A DNA stretch of 64,000 bases from Halomicrobium zhouii (GCF_900114435.1 NZ_FOZK01000002.1:868001-932000), one strand, 5' to 3'. Counted from the stretch's first letter, positions 52,474-61,847 are shown. Translations and numbers: made by a program. Notes: generated from the sequence alone by a model not told the origin.

Positions 52474-53310
52474 TCAGTCGGCCTCCGGCGCCTCGCTCGG
52501 GTCGACGACGTCGCCGTCCACGGGGTAGACGCCGACCTGGTCGCACAGGTCCTCGATGGGACAGGCGTCCGGGCCGTCGAGACACGCCGGCTTCCGGGCG
52601 GTGCAGTACTCGCGCCCGAACTGGATCATCGCGGTGTGACCGAAGCCGCACTTCTCGCCCGGGACTGTCGCTTCCAGCGCCTCGCGGACGCCCTCGTGGT
52701 CCGCGTCGGCTGGCGCGACGCCAAGCCGTCGGGCGATGCGGTGGACGTGGGTGTCGACGGGAAAGACGCCTGGCTGGCCGCCGGCGAACAGCAGGACGCA
52801 GTCGGCCGTCTTCGGGCCGACGCCGGTCATCTCCAGCAGCGTGTCCCGCACCTCCTCCGGGTCGCCCTCGCGGACGAATGTGTCGAACCCTGCGGCCGAC
52901 CCGTACTCCTCGACGACGAGTTCGGCGATTTCGATGATCCGGGCGGACTTCTGGTTGTACAGCCCCGCCGACGAGATGGTCTCGGCGAGGTGTGTCTGCT
53001 CCGCGTCGGCCAGCGCGACGGCCAGGTCGGGGTCGTCATCGTGCGCTTCGTTGTCCGGTGCATACCTGTCCATCAAGGCGTCGTGAGCCGGCTGGCTCGC
53101 CACGTCGGAGGTGTTCTGGCTGAGGATCGTCCGGACGAGACACTCGAAGGCGTCCCGGCCGCCGTAGGTCTTGGTCCAGTACAGCTGGCCCAGCCTGTCG
53201 ACGATTTCCTCCGCGCGCGTCGCGGCCTCGGCGGGTTCGAACTCGGCCGCGACCCCGCTGCCCGACGCGCCGCCGCTGATGTTCTCCGTCGGCTCCGGGT
53301 CGTCGGTCAT
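52474..53310 (-). CDS. Nth/MutY-family DNA glycosylase, second paralogue
   Basis: A 278-residue protein with a disordered acidic N-terminus (about 45 residues). The HhH unit MTGVGPKTADCVLLF keeps the catalytic Lys, the Asp is in 'FPVDTHVHRIARRLG', and the Cys cluster has spacing 6-6-5 (CTARKPACLDGPDACPIEDLC). The extended cluster loop separates it from the canonical Nth at 16.95 kb. It probably repairs a different base lesion. The N-terminal extension upstream of 53310 in the open frame is rejected. Confidence 0.93.
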   Translation of the reverse strand: MTDDPEPTENISGGASGSGVAAEFEPAEAATRAEEIVDRLGQLYWTKTYGGRDAFECLVRTILSQNTSDVASQPAHDALMDRYAPDNEAHDDDPDLAVALADAEQTHLAETISSAGLYNQKSARIIEIAELVVEEYGSAAGFDTFVREGDPEEVRDTLLEMTGVGPKTADCVLLFAGGQPGVFPVDTHVHRIARRLGVAPADADHEGVREALEATVPGEKCGFGHTAMIQFGREYCTARKPACLDGPDACPIEDLCDQVGVYPVDGDVVDPSEAPEAD

Positions 53311-53404
53311 GTCCGTCCGTAGCGGCGCGTCGCCAATAACACCTCCCGACTCGGAGACGCTATCGGCCGGCGACTTCTTCACCCTCGCGGTCCGAATCGC
53401 GGAC

Positions 53405-54283
53405 ATGACAGTTCTCGTTACCGGCGCGACGGGCACCGTCGGGTCCCGCGTCGTCGCCGCGCTCGCCGCCGCGGACGAACCGGTACGCGCGGCCGCTCGC
53501 GACCCGGATGCGGCCCGGGAGTCGCTCGACGCCGACGCGGTCGTCACGTTCGACTTCGAGAAGCCGGAGACGTGGGGCGACGCGCTCGACGGCGTCGACC
53601 GCCTGTTCCTGGTGCGACCACCGCAACTCTCCAGGGTGGGCGCCATCACCGACTTCGTCGACGCCGCGGAACGGGTCGGCGTCGATACCGTGGTCGTCCT
53701 CTCCGTGCTCGGCGCCGAGAAGAACCCGTTGCTCCCCCACCGACGGATCGAGCGCCACGTCGAGGGGACGGGCCTCGACTGGACGTTCGTCCGGGCCTCC
53801 TTTTTCATGCAGAACTTCCTCGAGGAGCACCGCGAGGAGGTGCGAGACGGCGTGTTGTTCGTCCCGGCCGGGGAGGGAGAGACGAGTTTCGTCGACGCGC
53901 GCGACGTCGCCGACGTGGCCGCCGCAGCGCTGACCGAACCCGGTCACGCCGGGCGTGCCTACGACGTCACGTGCCCCGAAGCGCTGACCTACGACGAGGT
54001 CGCCGCGGTGTTCAGCGACGTCCTGGGCCGGCCGGTGACCGACGCGAACCCGTCGCTGCCCGAGTTCGTCTGGGAGACGTACCGCCGGGGGACGCCGCTC
54101 GGCAAGGTGCTGGTGATGAGCGCCATCTACACGACGGCCCGGTTCGGCCTCGCGGGACGGGTGACCGACGACGTCCGGGACGTGCTGGGCCGGAGTCCCG
54201 TCGACTTCCCGACGTTCGTCAAAGACCACGCGAACGACTTCGCCGTCGAGCGTTCGCCCGCGCCGTCGAACTCCCGAAACTGA
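53405..54283 (+). CDS. NmrA-like NAD(P)-binding protein
   Basis: A 292-residue atypical short-chain dehydrogenase: MTVLVTGATGTVGSRVVAALAAADEPVRAAARD. The NmrA/HSCARG pattern follows with 'VDRLFLVRPPQLSRVGAITDFVDAAERVGVDTVVVLSVLGAEKNPLLPHRRIERHVEGTGLDWTFVRASFFMQNFLE'. The Tyr-Lys catalytic pair of active dehydrogenases is not evident. It may sense or bind the NADP ratio. Divergent from the glycosylase. Confidence 0.92.
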   Translation: MTVLVTGATGTVGSRVVAALAAADEPVRAAARDPDAARESLDADAVVTFDFEKPETWGDALDGVDRLFLVRPPQLSRVGAITDFVDAAERVGVDTVVVLSVLGAEKNPLLPHRRIERHVEGTGLDWTFVRASFFMQNFLEEHREEVRDGVLFVPAGEGETSFVDARDVADVAAAALTEPGHAGRAYDVTCPEALTYDEVAAVFSDVLGRPVTDANPSLPEFVWETYRRGTPLGKVLVMSAIYTTARFGLAGRVTDDVRDVLGRSPVDFPTFVKDHANDFAVERSPAPSNSRN

Positions 54284-54347
54284 GGGGCGTTCTGCGGTAT
54301 TCGTACAGGCCCGTCTCGAACGAGTTCTCGACTCTGACTCGCCGCCG

Positions 54348-54779
54348 TCACTCGACGGCGAAGGTTGCGGTCACGTCCGCACCGTCTGCGAGGGCACCGA
54401 CGAAGTCCCTGTCGAGGTCGGCGGCCGCTTTGTCCGCCTCGACCATCACCGTCCGGTCGTCGACGTAGTCGCTCGTCCGGCAGACGAAGCTGCGGTCGCC
54501 GTCGAAGGTCAGGTCGGGGTGGCCGCTGCCCGTGACTGTCTCCGCCTGATCGCCGGCTTCGATGGTCAGCGTGATCGTCGCGTCGGCGTCCCGGCACGCC
54601 TCGACGAACGCGTCGTCGAAGTCCGCGGGGACGCGGTCGGCTTCGATGGCGAGGATGCAGTCGCCGGCCGGCGTCAGAAAGTCGTCGCTCGTCAGCTCCA
54701 GCGTGCTCGCGTGCTCGGCACTCACGTTCTCGTGTCCGTGCGCGTGGACGATTTCGGTCGTCCCGCCCCGTTCGGTCAT
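54348..54779 (-). CDS. DUF371 family protein
   Basis: A 143-residue protein from ATG 54779 (MTERGGTTEIVHAHGHENVSAEHASTLELTSDDFLT). The conserved 'HGHENVSAEH' block and 'GDCILAIEADR' with 'SGHPDLTFDGDRSFVCRTSDYVDDRTVMVEADKAAADL' match the archaeal DUF371 family. Three His residues lie close together and could bind a metal. The role is unknown. It is 25 bases downstream of a small zinc-finger gene on the same strand. Confidence 0.92.
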   Translation of the reverse strand: MTERGGTTEIVHAHGHENVSAEHASTLELTSDDFLTPAGDCILAIEADRVPADFDDAFVEACRDADATITLTIEAGDQAETVTGSGHPDLTFDGDRSFVCRTSDYVDDRTVMVEADKAAADLDRDFVGALADGADVTATFAVE

Positions 54780-54804
54780 ACCCCCGCTTTCCCGTCGGCC
54801 CACT

Positions 54805-54984
54805 TCAGCGAGTCGACTCGGAATCGCGTGCGACCGTGACCGTGACGGCGCCACAGCGGCACTCGTAGGCACGCCGCTCGCCGCCCTCGGTCCGGAACGT
54901 GAGCGTCGGTTCCTCGGCGAGGCGCCGCTCGCAGTTCTCCCCGTCACACGTTGCCGTCGTCTCGTTCCGGAGTTCCTCTATCAT
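54805..54984 (-). CDS. Small zinc-finger protein
   Basis: A 59-residue frame from ATG 54984 (MIEELRNETTATCDGENCERR). It has Cys residues in CDGENC and CRCGAV, a likely Cys4 zinc ribbon, and an acidic/basic tail (VARDSESTR). The genes downstream (DUF371) and on the other strand (DUF2062) give no clear link. An AT-rich CATAT segment lies about 30 bases upstream. Only part of a much longer open frame is coding. Confidence 0.75.
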   Translation of the reverse strand: MIEELRNETTATCDGENCERRLAEEPTLTFRTEGGERRAYECRCGAVTVTVARDSESTR

Positions 54985-55188
54985 ACATCCGAGTCCACGG
55001 GGAACGGATATGAAGGTCCGCCTCCCCCGGAGTGGAAGTGAAAGTGTGGGACGGCGCGGGGGTGGACCCGACGAGCGGCCACAGCGTCGAACCCGGGGCG
55101 ACCGACGGTTGTGAAACGGAGCCACCGTGAGTGGTATGCGAACGCTAGCCGTAACAGTTACAACCACCTTGGAACAACAGGCGCGCAG

Positions 55189-55788
55189 GTGTTCCAGAGA
55201 GTTCGCGGGTCCGTCCGGGAGAACGTCGGTCGTGCGAAGCGCCTGCTCCGCCGGTCGTTCTCCGAGGACCACACGACCGAGGAGGTCGCCCGTAGTTTCG
55301 GACTCGGCGTGTTCATCACGATGCTGCCGACGCTCGGTGTCGGCTTTCTCGTCTTTCTCGTCCTCGCGGCCGTCTTCGATAGCATGAGCAAACTCGCGCT
55401 CGTCGCCTCCGCCGTCGTCTTCAACCCGGTGGTCAAGTGGGGCGTCTACGGGCTCAGTCTCGGACTGGGGATGTTCCTGCTCGGTCCGGTCGAGGGAGTC
55501 ACGATGACCGACGCGTCGCTGTCCGCCGCGCCGGCGGTCGTCCTCCGCCTGGTGGTGGGCAACGTCATCCTCGCCGTCGCCGTCGCCGCCGTCAGCTACG
55601 TCGTCTCGTTCCGGTTTATCGACCGCTACGCGGACACGGCCGTAGAGTACATCGACGACGTGAGCGACCACGTCACCGCCCCGTTCGGCGGGACGGGCGA
55701 GGATCGGGACTCGACCGAGGGCCCGGACGTTGCCCAAGGCGGTGACGACCCCCGGGGAGGCGGTGACGACCCCCGGGGCTGTGACTGA
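55189..55788 (+). CDS. DUF2062 family membrane protein
   Basis: A 199-residue protein with a basic amphipathic start, then 'EDHTTEEVARSFGLGVFITMLPTLGVGFLVFLVLAAVFD', which is the DUF2062 signature. Four helices follow and the acidic C-terminus ends in two tandem GGDDPRG-type units. I place the start at GTG 55189 because the AT-rich GTTACAAC lies about 28 bases before it. The frame is open back to GTG 55111. The role in the envelope is unknown. Confidence 0.85.
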   Translation: MFQRVRGSVRENVGRAKRLLRRSFSEDHTTEEVARSFGLGVFITMLPTLGVGFLVFLVLAAVFDSMSKLALVASAVVFNPVVKWGVYGLSLGLGMFLLGPVEGVTMTDASLSAAPAVVLRLVVGNVILAVAVAAVSYVVSFRFIDRYADTAVEYIDDVSDHVTAPFGGTGEDRDSTEGPDVAQGGDDPRGGGDDPRGCD

Positions 55789-55909
55789 CGTCCGGGGCTG
55801 TGACTGACGTCCGGGCCGCCGACACGCGCTGGCGTTCTGCCGACTGTGCCGAGAGCGCCGTCTAACGTCAGCGAACGAACCACTACGACGAGGACAGGGG
55901 GTAAAGTAC

Positions 55910-57769
55910 ATGCCCGCGGAGAACAGCGCAACGTACATGTCGCTGGAGTGGCGAGGTGCGGCAGTCGAACCCGGGTCCGGCGTCCCGTCGGCGACGACGT
56001 GGCAGGACGTCGACGTCCCCGGACGGCCGGTGAAGTTTGCCGGTGACGACGCCGTCGCCTATCGAACCGAGTTCGCAGACCCCCGGGAGGCCGACGACGA
56101 GCACGCCGTCCTCGTCCTGGAGGGAGTTTTCGCACACGCCCGCGTCTGGCTCAACGGTGCCGAGCTGGCCGAACACGACGCGTACTTCGACCCGCTCCGT
56201 GTTTCCTTGCCCGTCGAGGACGAGAACGAACTGGTCGTCGAGTGCCGGGCCCCCGAGGACCGGTTCGGCGGGATCTACGACACCGACCGCGTTCCCCAAA
56301 ACGCGTCGGTGCCGGGTATCTGGTGGGGCGCGACCATCGAGACCCACCCCGATCCCTACGTCGAATCGCTGAGCGTCGCCCCTCGCGTCGGCAACGGGGA
56401 ACCCACGGTCGCCGTCGAAGCGACCGTCGTCACCGACCAGCCCCTCGACGACCGGATGACACTGTCGATACGGCCGGAGGGCGACGTCCGCGGCGGCGGG
56501 ATGATGAACCGCGCCGCCGTCGAGACGGACCCAGGACGGGTGACGGTCACCCACGACGTCGAGGTGCGCGACGGCTCGCTGTGGTGGCCCCACGACCTGG
56601 GGGACCAGCCCCGCTACGCGTTACGTGCGAAGCTCGACGATTCAGAGCGGACCACCGTCACGGGGCTCCGGAGCGTCGACTACGACGAGGACGGCCTGCT
56701 CGTCAACGGCGAGCGCGTCGCGGCCCGCGGCGTCAACCTGACCGACGCCACCGAGGCGGACGTCGAACGAGCCGTCCGGGCGAACGCGAACTTGGTGCGC
56801 GCCCACGCGCACGTCCTCTCTCCCGAGGTGTACGAGGCGTGCGACGAACAAGGCGTGCTCGTCTGGCAGGACCTCCCGCTGACCGGGCCCGGCGAGTTCG
56901 ACGTCGAGCGCGGGCAGAACCTGGCCGAGCGCCTCCTCCGGGCCCGACGGAACCGACCCAGCCTGGCCGCCGTCTCTGTTCACGACGATCCCACGCCGGA
57001 CCTCGGCGAGGGGCTCGGAACCGGCGCCGTCGACCGCCTCCGCTACCGCTGGCGCGCGTGGCGGGCGAGTTACGACCGCGGCCCGGTCGACTCCGTCGCC
57101 GACGTCGTCTCCGAAGTGCCGACGTTCCCCGTCGTCGGCCCGGCCGGCATCGGGCCGGACGCCGCGACGATCTATCCCGGCTGGACCTTCGGCGAGGCCG
57201 GCGACGTCGACTGGCTCTGCGACCGCTTCGACCTGGGGGACGTCGTCGCGGAGTTCGGCGCCGGCGCGCTCGCGGCCGACGACCCGGCCGACGAGACGGA
57301 CTTCGACGCCGAACGACACGCGGCGCGCGTCGGCAGCGGCGTCGACGAGTCCCAGGACTACCAGGCGGACGTCCTCGGCACCGTCGCCGAACGGCTGCGA
57401 CTGCGCGGGACGAACGTCCTGGCCGCCTACGCGCTTCGCGACGTCGGCGACGCCGGGATGGGCGTGCTCGCCCGGGACGGCAGCGAGAAGACCGCCTTCG
57501 ATCGACTCGCTGCGGCCTACCAGCCGGTCCAGGGCGTCCTCTCGGACCCGACGCCGGGCGAGAGCGACGTCGTGGTCATTCACGACCGCCCCTCGCCGGC
57601 GACCGTCACGGTCGAGTGGGACGTCGACGGCGAGCGAGAGCAGGAGGAACTGAAAGTGGGCGCCTACGGTCGCGTCGACGTGACGACGATCTCGCTATCG
57701 GCCGGCGACGCCGTCACTATCGCCGTGGCCACCGACGACGGCGTGGCGCACAACGAGTACCGTATTTAA
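55910..57769 (+). CDS. GH2-fold sugar-hydrolase-like protein with altered active site
   Basis: A 619-residue protein with the glycoside hydrolase family 2 order. A jelly-roll domain (VLVLEGVFAHARVWLNGAELAEHDAYFDP, residues about 20-150) is followed by a beta-sandwich (to about 255) and a TIM-barrel (to about 545; GVNLTDATEADVERAVRANANLVRAH, 'YEACDEQGVLVWQDLP'). A small end domain follows. The acid/base motif GNE seen in active members is VHDD here, so catalysis by the usual route is doubtful. No signal peptide. An ATG nine codons later is an alternative start. Confidence 0.85.
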   Translation: MPAENSATYMSLEWRGAAVEPGSGVPSATTWQDVDVPGRPVKFAGDDAVAYRTEFADPREADDEHAVLVLEGVFAHARVWLNGAELAEHDAYFDPLRVSLPVEDENELVVECRAPEDRFGGIYDTDRVPQNASVPGIWWGATIETHPDPYVESLSVAPRVGNGEPTVAVEATVVTDQPLDDRMTLSIRPEGDVRGGGMMNRAAVETDPGRVTVTHDVEVRDGSLWWPHDLGDQPRYALRAKLDDSERTTVTGLRSVDYDEDGLLVNGERVAARGVNLTDATEADVERAVRANANLVRAHAHVLSPEVYEACDEQGVLVWQDLPLTGPGEFDVERGQNLAERLLRARRNRPSLAAVSVHDDPTPDLGEGLGTGAVDRLRYRWRAWRASYDRGPVDSVADVVSEVPTFPVVGPAGIGPDAATIYPGWTFGEAGDVDWLCDRFDLGDVVAEFGAGALAADDPADETDFDAERHAARVGSGVDESQDYQADVLGTVAERLRLRGTNVLAAYALRDVGDAGMGVLARDGSEKTAFDRLAAAYQPVQGVLSDPTPGESDVVVIHDRPSPATVTVEWDVDGEREQEELKVGAYGRVDVTTISLSAGDAVTIAVATDDGVAHNEYRI

Positions 57770-58019
57770 CGTCTCCCGACGACGTGTGAACCCGTGGCAC
57801 GCGGCTTCTCGAGGGTGTGAGCGGTCACCACGGTGTTCGTTGTACCGCAATGTTTAAAGGAAATCGACCAGTACCTACAGGTACCAGAACGTCTCCGGCG
57901 TTCAGGCAGTATCGCATTCCGCCCAGTATGACAGGGAACCCTTGTTATCGGCGTCAGCCCACTGAGAGGAATACGACTGCCCAGCGCCGTGGCGGTCATG
58001 GAATCGAGGATTAACAACA

Positions 58020-58910
58020 ATGGCAGAATCGATAGACGAATCCAAAAACGTAGAAGTCACAGACGAAGATCTCGAAAACAAATCCAAGGGCGAGCTCATC
58101 AAGCTCGCCGGCCAGCTCCGCGACCGACGGAACGACCTGAACCAGCTGGCATCCGAGCGGGCGTCCAGCCGGGACGACCTCAACGCGAAGACCCGTGAGA
58201 AGGTCAACGAGGCCCAGGAACACCGCGAGAAGCGCGACGAGCTCAACGAGCAGGTCCAGGAGCACAAGGAACAGCGCAACGAGCTCAACGCGGAGGCCAA
58301 CAAGCTCTTCGACAAGGTCGACAAGATGAAGAACGACCTCGAGCTCGACGAGGGAAAGTCCGTCGACAAGCTCGAGTCCGAAATCGAAGACCTGGAGTTC
58401 AAACAGCAGACCGAGGTGCTCAGTAGCGACGACGAGCGCGAACTCATCGAGAAGATCGAGGAGAAACGCGAGCAACTCGCCGAGAAGAAGGAGAAGCTCG
58501 ACCAGACGGGCGACCTCGACGGCCTCAAGGAGGAGGCAGAGGAGGTCCGCTCCGAAGCCTCGACCCACCACCAGAAGGTGACGGAACTCGCCGACGAGGC
58601 CCAGAAGCACCATAACGAGATGATCGAGGCCTATCGCGAGGCCGACGACATCCGCGACGACGCCGACGAGATGCACGAGAAGTTCGTGGACGCTCAGGAG
58701 GCGGCCGACCAGCACCACGAGGACTTCGTCCGCGTCCAGAAGCGCCTGCGCGAACTGGACAAGAAAGAGGAGAAGGCCGAGCGCTCCGCCCGCGAGGAGA
58801 AACAGGAGGCCGCCAAGGAGGAGGCCGAGGAGATCTACCAGAAGTTCAAGGAAGGCGAAACCCTCGACACCGAGGACCTGATGAAGCTGCAGAAGGCCGG
58901 CAAGCTCTAG
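58020..58910 (+). CDS. Archaeal coiled-coil protein
   Basis: A 296-residue protein composed almost entirely of long charged helices (Glu/Lys/Arg/Gln with heptad Leu), e.g. 'DLNQLASERASSRDDLNAKTREKVNEAQEHREKRDELNEQ' up to 'KLQKAGKL'. This is the pattern of the uncharacterised archaeal coiled-coil family (COG1340-like). It should form a rod-like dimer in the cytosol. No transmembrane part. The gap 57770-58019 ahead of it holds no gene; an AATGTTTAAAGG segment near 57849 could be an upstream promoter. Confidence 0.92.
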   Translation: MAESIDESKNVEVTDEDLENKSKGELIKLAGQLRDRRNDLNQLASERASSRDDLNAKTREKVNEAQEHREKRDELNEQVQEHKEQRNELNAEANKLFDKVDKMKNDLELDEGKSVDKLESEIEDLEFKQQTEVLSSDDERELIEKIEEKREQLAEKKEKLDQTGDLDGLKEEAEEVRSEASTHHQKVTELADEAQKHHNEMIEAYREADDIRDDADEMHEKFVDAQEAADQHHEDFVRVQKRLRELDKKEEKAERSAREEKQEAAKEEAEEIYQKFKEGETLDTEDLMKLQKAGKL

Positions 58911-59104
58911 ACCCGGTCTCTTTTCTCTCTACGCCGTTCTCACGACGACGAGCGGCTGCTATCGCTATCGCGTCGGTGACCACTGGCTGACCCGGCCGCA
59001 CGTCGCGCCAGTCCACTCGCCCTGCGCGGACCGACCGCGCCATGTCACGAGTTCTCAGCACGGTCCCGTTACCCCTTTCACCGCCGATATCGAACGTGCG
59101 GGCG

Positions 59105-59770
59105 ATGTCTCTGGCCGCGACGCTGGTCGGTGGTATGGTCTTCGGGCTCGCACTGGCAGCGCCCCCGGGGCCGATGAACGCCGTCATCGCGACGGAGAGC
59201 GTGCTCCGTGGCTGGAGCGCCGGTTTCCGCGCTGGTCTCGGAGCGATGCTGGCCGACGTCTGTTTCTTCCTGCTGGCGCTGGTCGGCCTGGTCGCGTTCG
59301 TCCAGCGGTCACCGGCCGTCAGGACCGTGCTGTTCGTCGCCGGTGGGCTCTTGATGCTGTACTTCGCGTACGGTGCCGTCGCGAGCGCTCGCTCGTTCGT
59401 GGACGACGACGTCGACGAGGGCAAGGGGTTCCGCAAGGCGTTCGTCCTCGCGCTCACGAACCCATTCCAGATCGCCTTCTGGCTGACCGTCGGCGTCGGC
59501 TTGCTCGAACCGGGCCAGCTCGACGTGCTGGCGGCCCTGCCCGTCGTCGGCCAGTCGCTCGCCGGACGCGCCGTCGTCCAGACCGGCGAGCCGGCGATAA
59601 TCGTCGGCCTGTTCGCCGGTGTCGTGGCCTGGATACTCGGCTTTCCGGCGGCGCTCGTCTCGGCCCGGCGACGCGTGGAGTCGGTCGCGCCGGTGGTTGC
59701 GTGGCTCTCGGCGGCGGTGCTGGCCGGGTCGGGTCTGCTCTTCCTCGCGGAGGCGGCCTCGCGGCTCTAG
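59105..59770 (+). CDS. LysE-family amino acid exporter
   Basis: A 221-residue protein from ATG 59105 (MSLAATLVGGMVFGLALAAPPGPMNAVIATE). The APPGPMN signature and five to six helices (with 'FVLALTNPFQIAFWLTVGVG') identify the LysE/RhtB exporter family. The open frame upstream begins at 59042 but is not needed. The stop codon TAG shares the palindrome CTAG with the stop of the convergent HD gene, so the two genes overlap by four bases. Confidence 0.92.
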   Translation: MSLAATLVGGMVFGLALAAPPGPMNAVIATESVLRGWSAGFRAGLGAMLADVCFFLLALVGLVAFVQRSPAVRTVLFVAGGLLMLYFAYGAVASARSFVDDDVDEGKGFRKAFVLALTNPFQIAFWLTVGVGLLEPGQLDVLAALPVVGQSLAGRAVVQTGEPAIIVGLFAGVVAWILGFPAALVSARRRVESVAPVVAWLSAAVLAGSGLLFLAEAASRL

Positions 59771-60483
59771 TCGCCGCCCATGCCGGAGGCCATGTCGACG
59801 ACGGCTTCCTCGCCGTCCATCTCGGCTACCTCGCCCTCGAGCCACTCCTGGAACCAGCGGGCGCGCTTGAGACGGCGCTGGAGCACGGCATCGGCGGTCT
59901 CGCTCTCGATACGGTCGCGAGCGTCACGGCCCCGTTCGACGACGCGCCCGACCATCTCGGCGGCGTCCATGTGTGAGCGGGCCTCGTACCCCATTCGCAA
60001 CAGCATCAGCGCCGTCCCGTTGGCGCCGACCTTGTCCAGGATGTCCGCCTCGATGAGACACTGGGTCTCCATCGGCAGGTCCGTCACGTCGCCCTGGTAG
60101 GAGTGGTCGCGGATGGCCGTACACACCTGGTCGACGAACGAGTCGGGGTAGTCGCCGTGGGCCGTGAGGTACTCGCGGGCGATGTCCGCACCGGCGTCGG
60201 CGTGGACGTCCTGGTCGACCTCGAGTTTCGCCACGTCGTGGAAGAGGGCGGCGACGCGCGTCACGTCGGCGTTCGCCCCTTCTTCGCGAGCGATCTCTCC
60301 GGCGAGGTCGACGACGTTCAGGATGTGATTGAACCGGTACTCCGCGGAGTGCCAGGGGTACCACCGCATTCGGCCGCCCTCGTCCTCGTTCTCCACGCTG
60401 GCCGTCAGGTAGTCGCGCACGAACGTCTGCATCGCGTCGAATTCGTCGTCCGAAACTGGCGACTCCTGGATCTCAACGCCCAC
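59767..60483 (-). CDS. HD-domain phosphohydrolase
   Basis: A 238-residue protein with the HD-superfamily metal site. 'HSAEYRFNHILNVVDLAGEIA' gives the first His, and 'VAALFHDVAKLEVD' the HD pair. 'HGDYPDSFVDQVCTAIRDHSY' and 'EADILDKVGANG' complete the site. Such proteins hydrolyse nucleotides or phosphodiesters. A GAATAAC element about 27 bases upstream fits a leaderless mRNA. Confidence 0.92.
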   Translation of the reverse strand: MGVEIQESPVSDDEFDAMQTFVRDYLTASVENEDEGGRMRWYPWHSAEYRFNHILNVVDLAGEIAREEGANADVTRVAALFHDVAKLEVDQDVHADAGADIAREYLTAHGDYPDSFVDQVCTAIRDHSYQGDVTDLPMETQCLIEADILDKVGANGTALMLLRMGYEARSHMDAAEMVGRVVERGRDARDRIESETADAVLQRRLKRARWFQEWLEGEVAEMDGEEAVVDMASGMGGD

Positions 60484-60707
60484 AGAACCACCTCCCAGAA
60501 CGGATGTCGTTATTCATCTTACAGGGAAAAACGGGCGTTCGACTCTTTAGCGTTACGACAGGGTGCACAACTGCCAGCCACGCCGAACGAAACCTGCCGA
60601 ACTGTTCGAATTCGCCCGCACGAACGACCGCCGTCACCGACTCTCGCGGTGGACCGTTCGCCTCGTGATCCCTTCCCCGACGTCTCTCCGCCGCCAGTAC
60701 CGCCGTC

Positions 60708-61823
60708 TCACGGATCGGAGGGGGAGGTCGCCGATTCCGGCTCCGGCTCCGTCTCTGCCCCCGCCTCCGGACCGGCACGCCCGCCGTCGATTGGATCGTG
60801 AACCGCCCGGTACCCGTCCCCGGTCGATTCGACGGCGTCGACGGCGTACAGCCGGATCTGCTTCTCCTGCTTTGTCGTGACCGGGAAGTCGTAGTAGTCG
60901 GCCTCGTAGTCGAACTCCCCGCCCGCCTCGCGTTTGTCCTCGACGAAGGTGCGGTGGTCCGCCAGTCGCTGTTCGACCACGTCGCCGGAGAACTCGGGGA
61001 TCGCTCCGGTCCGGTCGTCGAAGACGCCCGTGAACTCGCCGTCGATCTCGTAGCCGACCGAGTTCCGGCCGGCGGTCATCGCGGCGAGCGTCGTCGTTCC
61101 GGTGCCCCAGAACGGGTCGAGGACGGTGTCGCCGTAGACGCTGTACATGTTGATCAGTCGGTAGGGTATCTCGAAGGGGTACGCGGCGGACCGGCTCCGC
61201 AACTCGTCGTGGTCCAGCGCCTGGTGTTCCCCCGTGACGTCCTCCCAGACGTCGCTGAACCACTGGTTACGCTCCTCCCAGAAGTACGCCGCGCCGTAGC
61301 GCCGATCCGACCCGGGCTCGAAGTCCCGGTGTGCCTTGCCGTTCCGGAACACGAGCACGTACTCGTGTTCGAGCGTCACGTAGGCGTTGGGCGGCAACAT
61401 CCCGCTGCCCATGAACTTCGCCGCCGAGTTGACGGGCTTGCGCCAGAGAATCTCCGGCAGCGGCTCGAACCCCAGCCCCTCGAAGGCGTCGACGATCCGC
61501 GAGTGGTTCTGGAAGACGCGAAAGCTGTCGTCGACCTTTCGCGTCGCGTCGCCCACGTTGACACAGGCGATGCCGCCGTCGACGAGGACGCGCTCGACTT
61601 CGGCCCACACGCGCTCCAGTTGCTCGTGCATCGCCTCGAACGCCGCCTGTCCGTCGCCCGCGTCGAGGTGGTCCGCCACCGTCGGGTCGAGCTCCGCGAA
61701 GAGGTCGTCCCACATCTCGATCATCGGATACGGCGGCGACGTGACGACGAGTTCGACGGAGTCGTCGTCTACCTGTGCTAGCTCGCGGGAGTCGTCCACG
61801 ACGACGCGATGCTGCGTTTCCAC
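60708..61823 (-). CDS. DNA methyltransferase (probable CTAG cytosine-N4, Zim-like)
   Basis: A 371-residue protein from GTG 61823 (METQHRVVVDDSRELAQV). The catalytic motif is TSPPYPMIEMWDD near residue 30, and the SAM motif is DPFWGTGTTTLAAM near residue 250. Motif order SPPY then FxGxG is the beta class, and SPPY points to cytosine-N4 methylation. No restriction gene is adjacent. Many haloarchaea carry an orphan CTAG methyltransferase (Zim) of this length; I infer that identity. The last 50 residues are Gly/Ala/Glu-rich and probably disordered. Confidence 0.88.
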   Translation of the reverse strand: METQHRVVVDDSRELAQVDDDSVELVVTSPPYPMIEMWDDLFAELDPTVADHLDAGDGQAAFEAMHEQLERVWAEVERVLVDGGIACVNVGDATRKVDDSFRVFQNHSRIVDAFEGLGFEPLPEILWRKPVNSAAKFMGSGMLPPNAYVTLEHEYVLVFRNGKAHRDFEPGSDRRYGAAYFWEERNQWFSDVWEDVTGEHQALDHDELRSRSAAYPFEIPYRLINMYSVYGDTVLDPFWGTGTTTLAAMTAGRNSVGYEIDGEFTGVFDDRTGAIPEFSGDVVEQRLADHRTFVEDKREAGGEFDYEADYYDFPVTTKQEKQIRLYAVDAVESTGDGYRAVHDPIDGGRAGPEAGAETEPEPESATSPSDP

Positions 61824-61847
61824 GTTGGTGGTTCCTCGGAGCGTTGG

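Noticed and set aside
53311..53808. Upstream extension of the second Nth-type protein
   Set aside because: It is antisense to the NmrA-like gene and rich in Ser/Arg/Thr; the ATG at 53310 gives a normal protein.
60798..61781. 327-residue plus-strand frame
   Set aside because: Antisense shadow of the methyltransferase gene, which has SPPY and FxGxG motifs.
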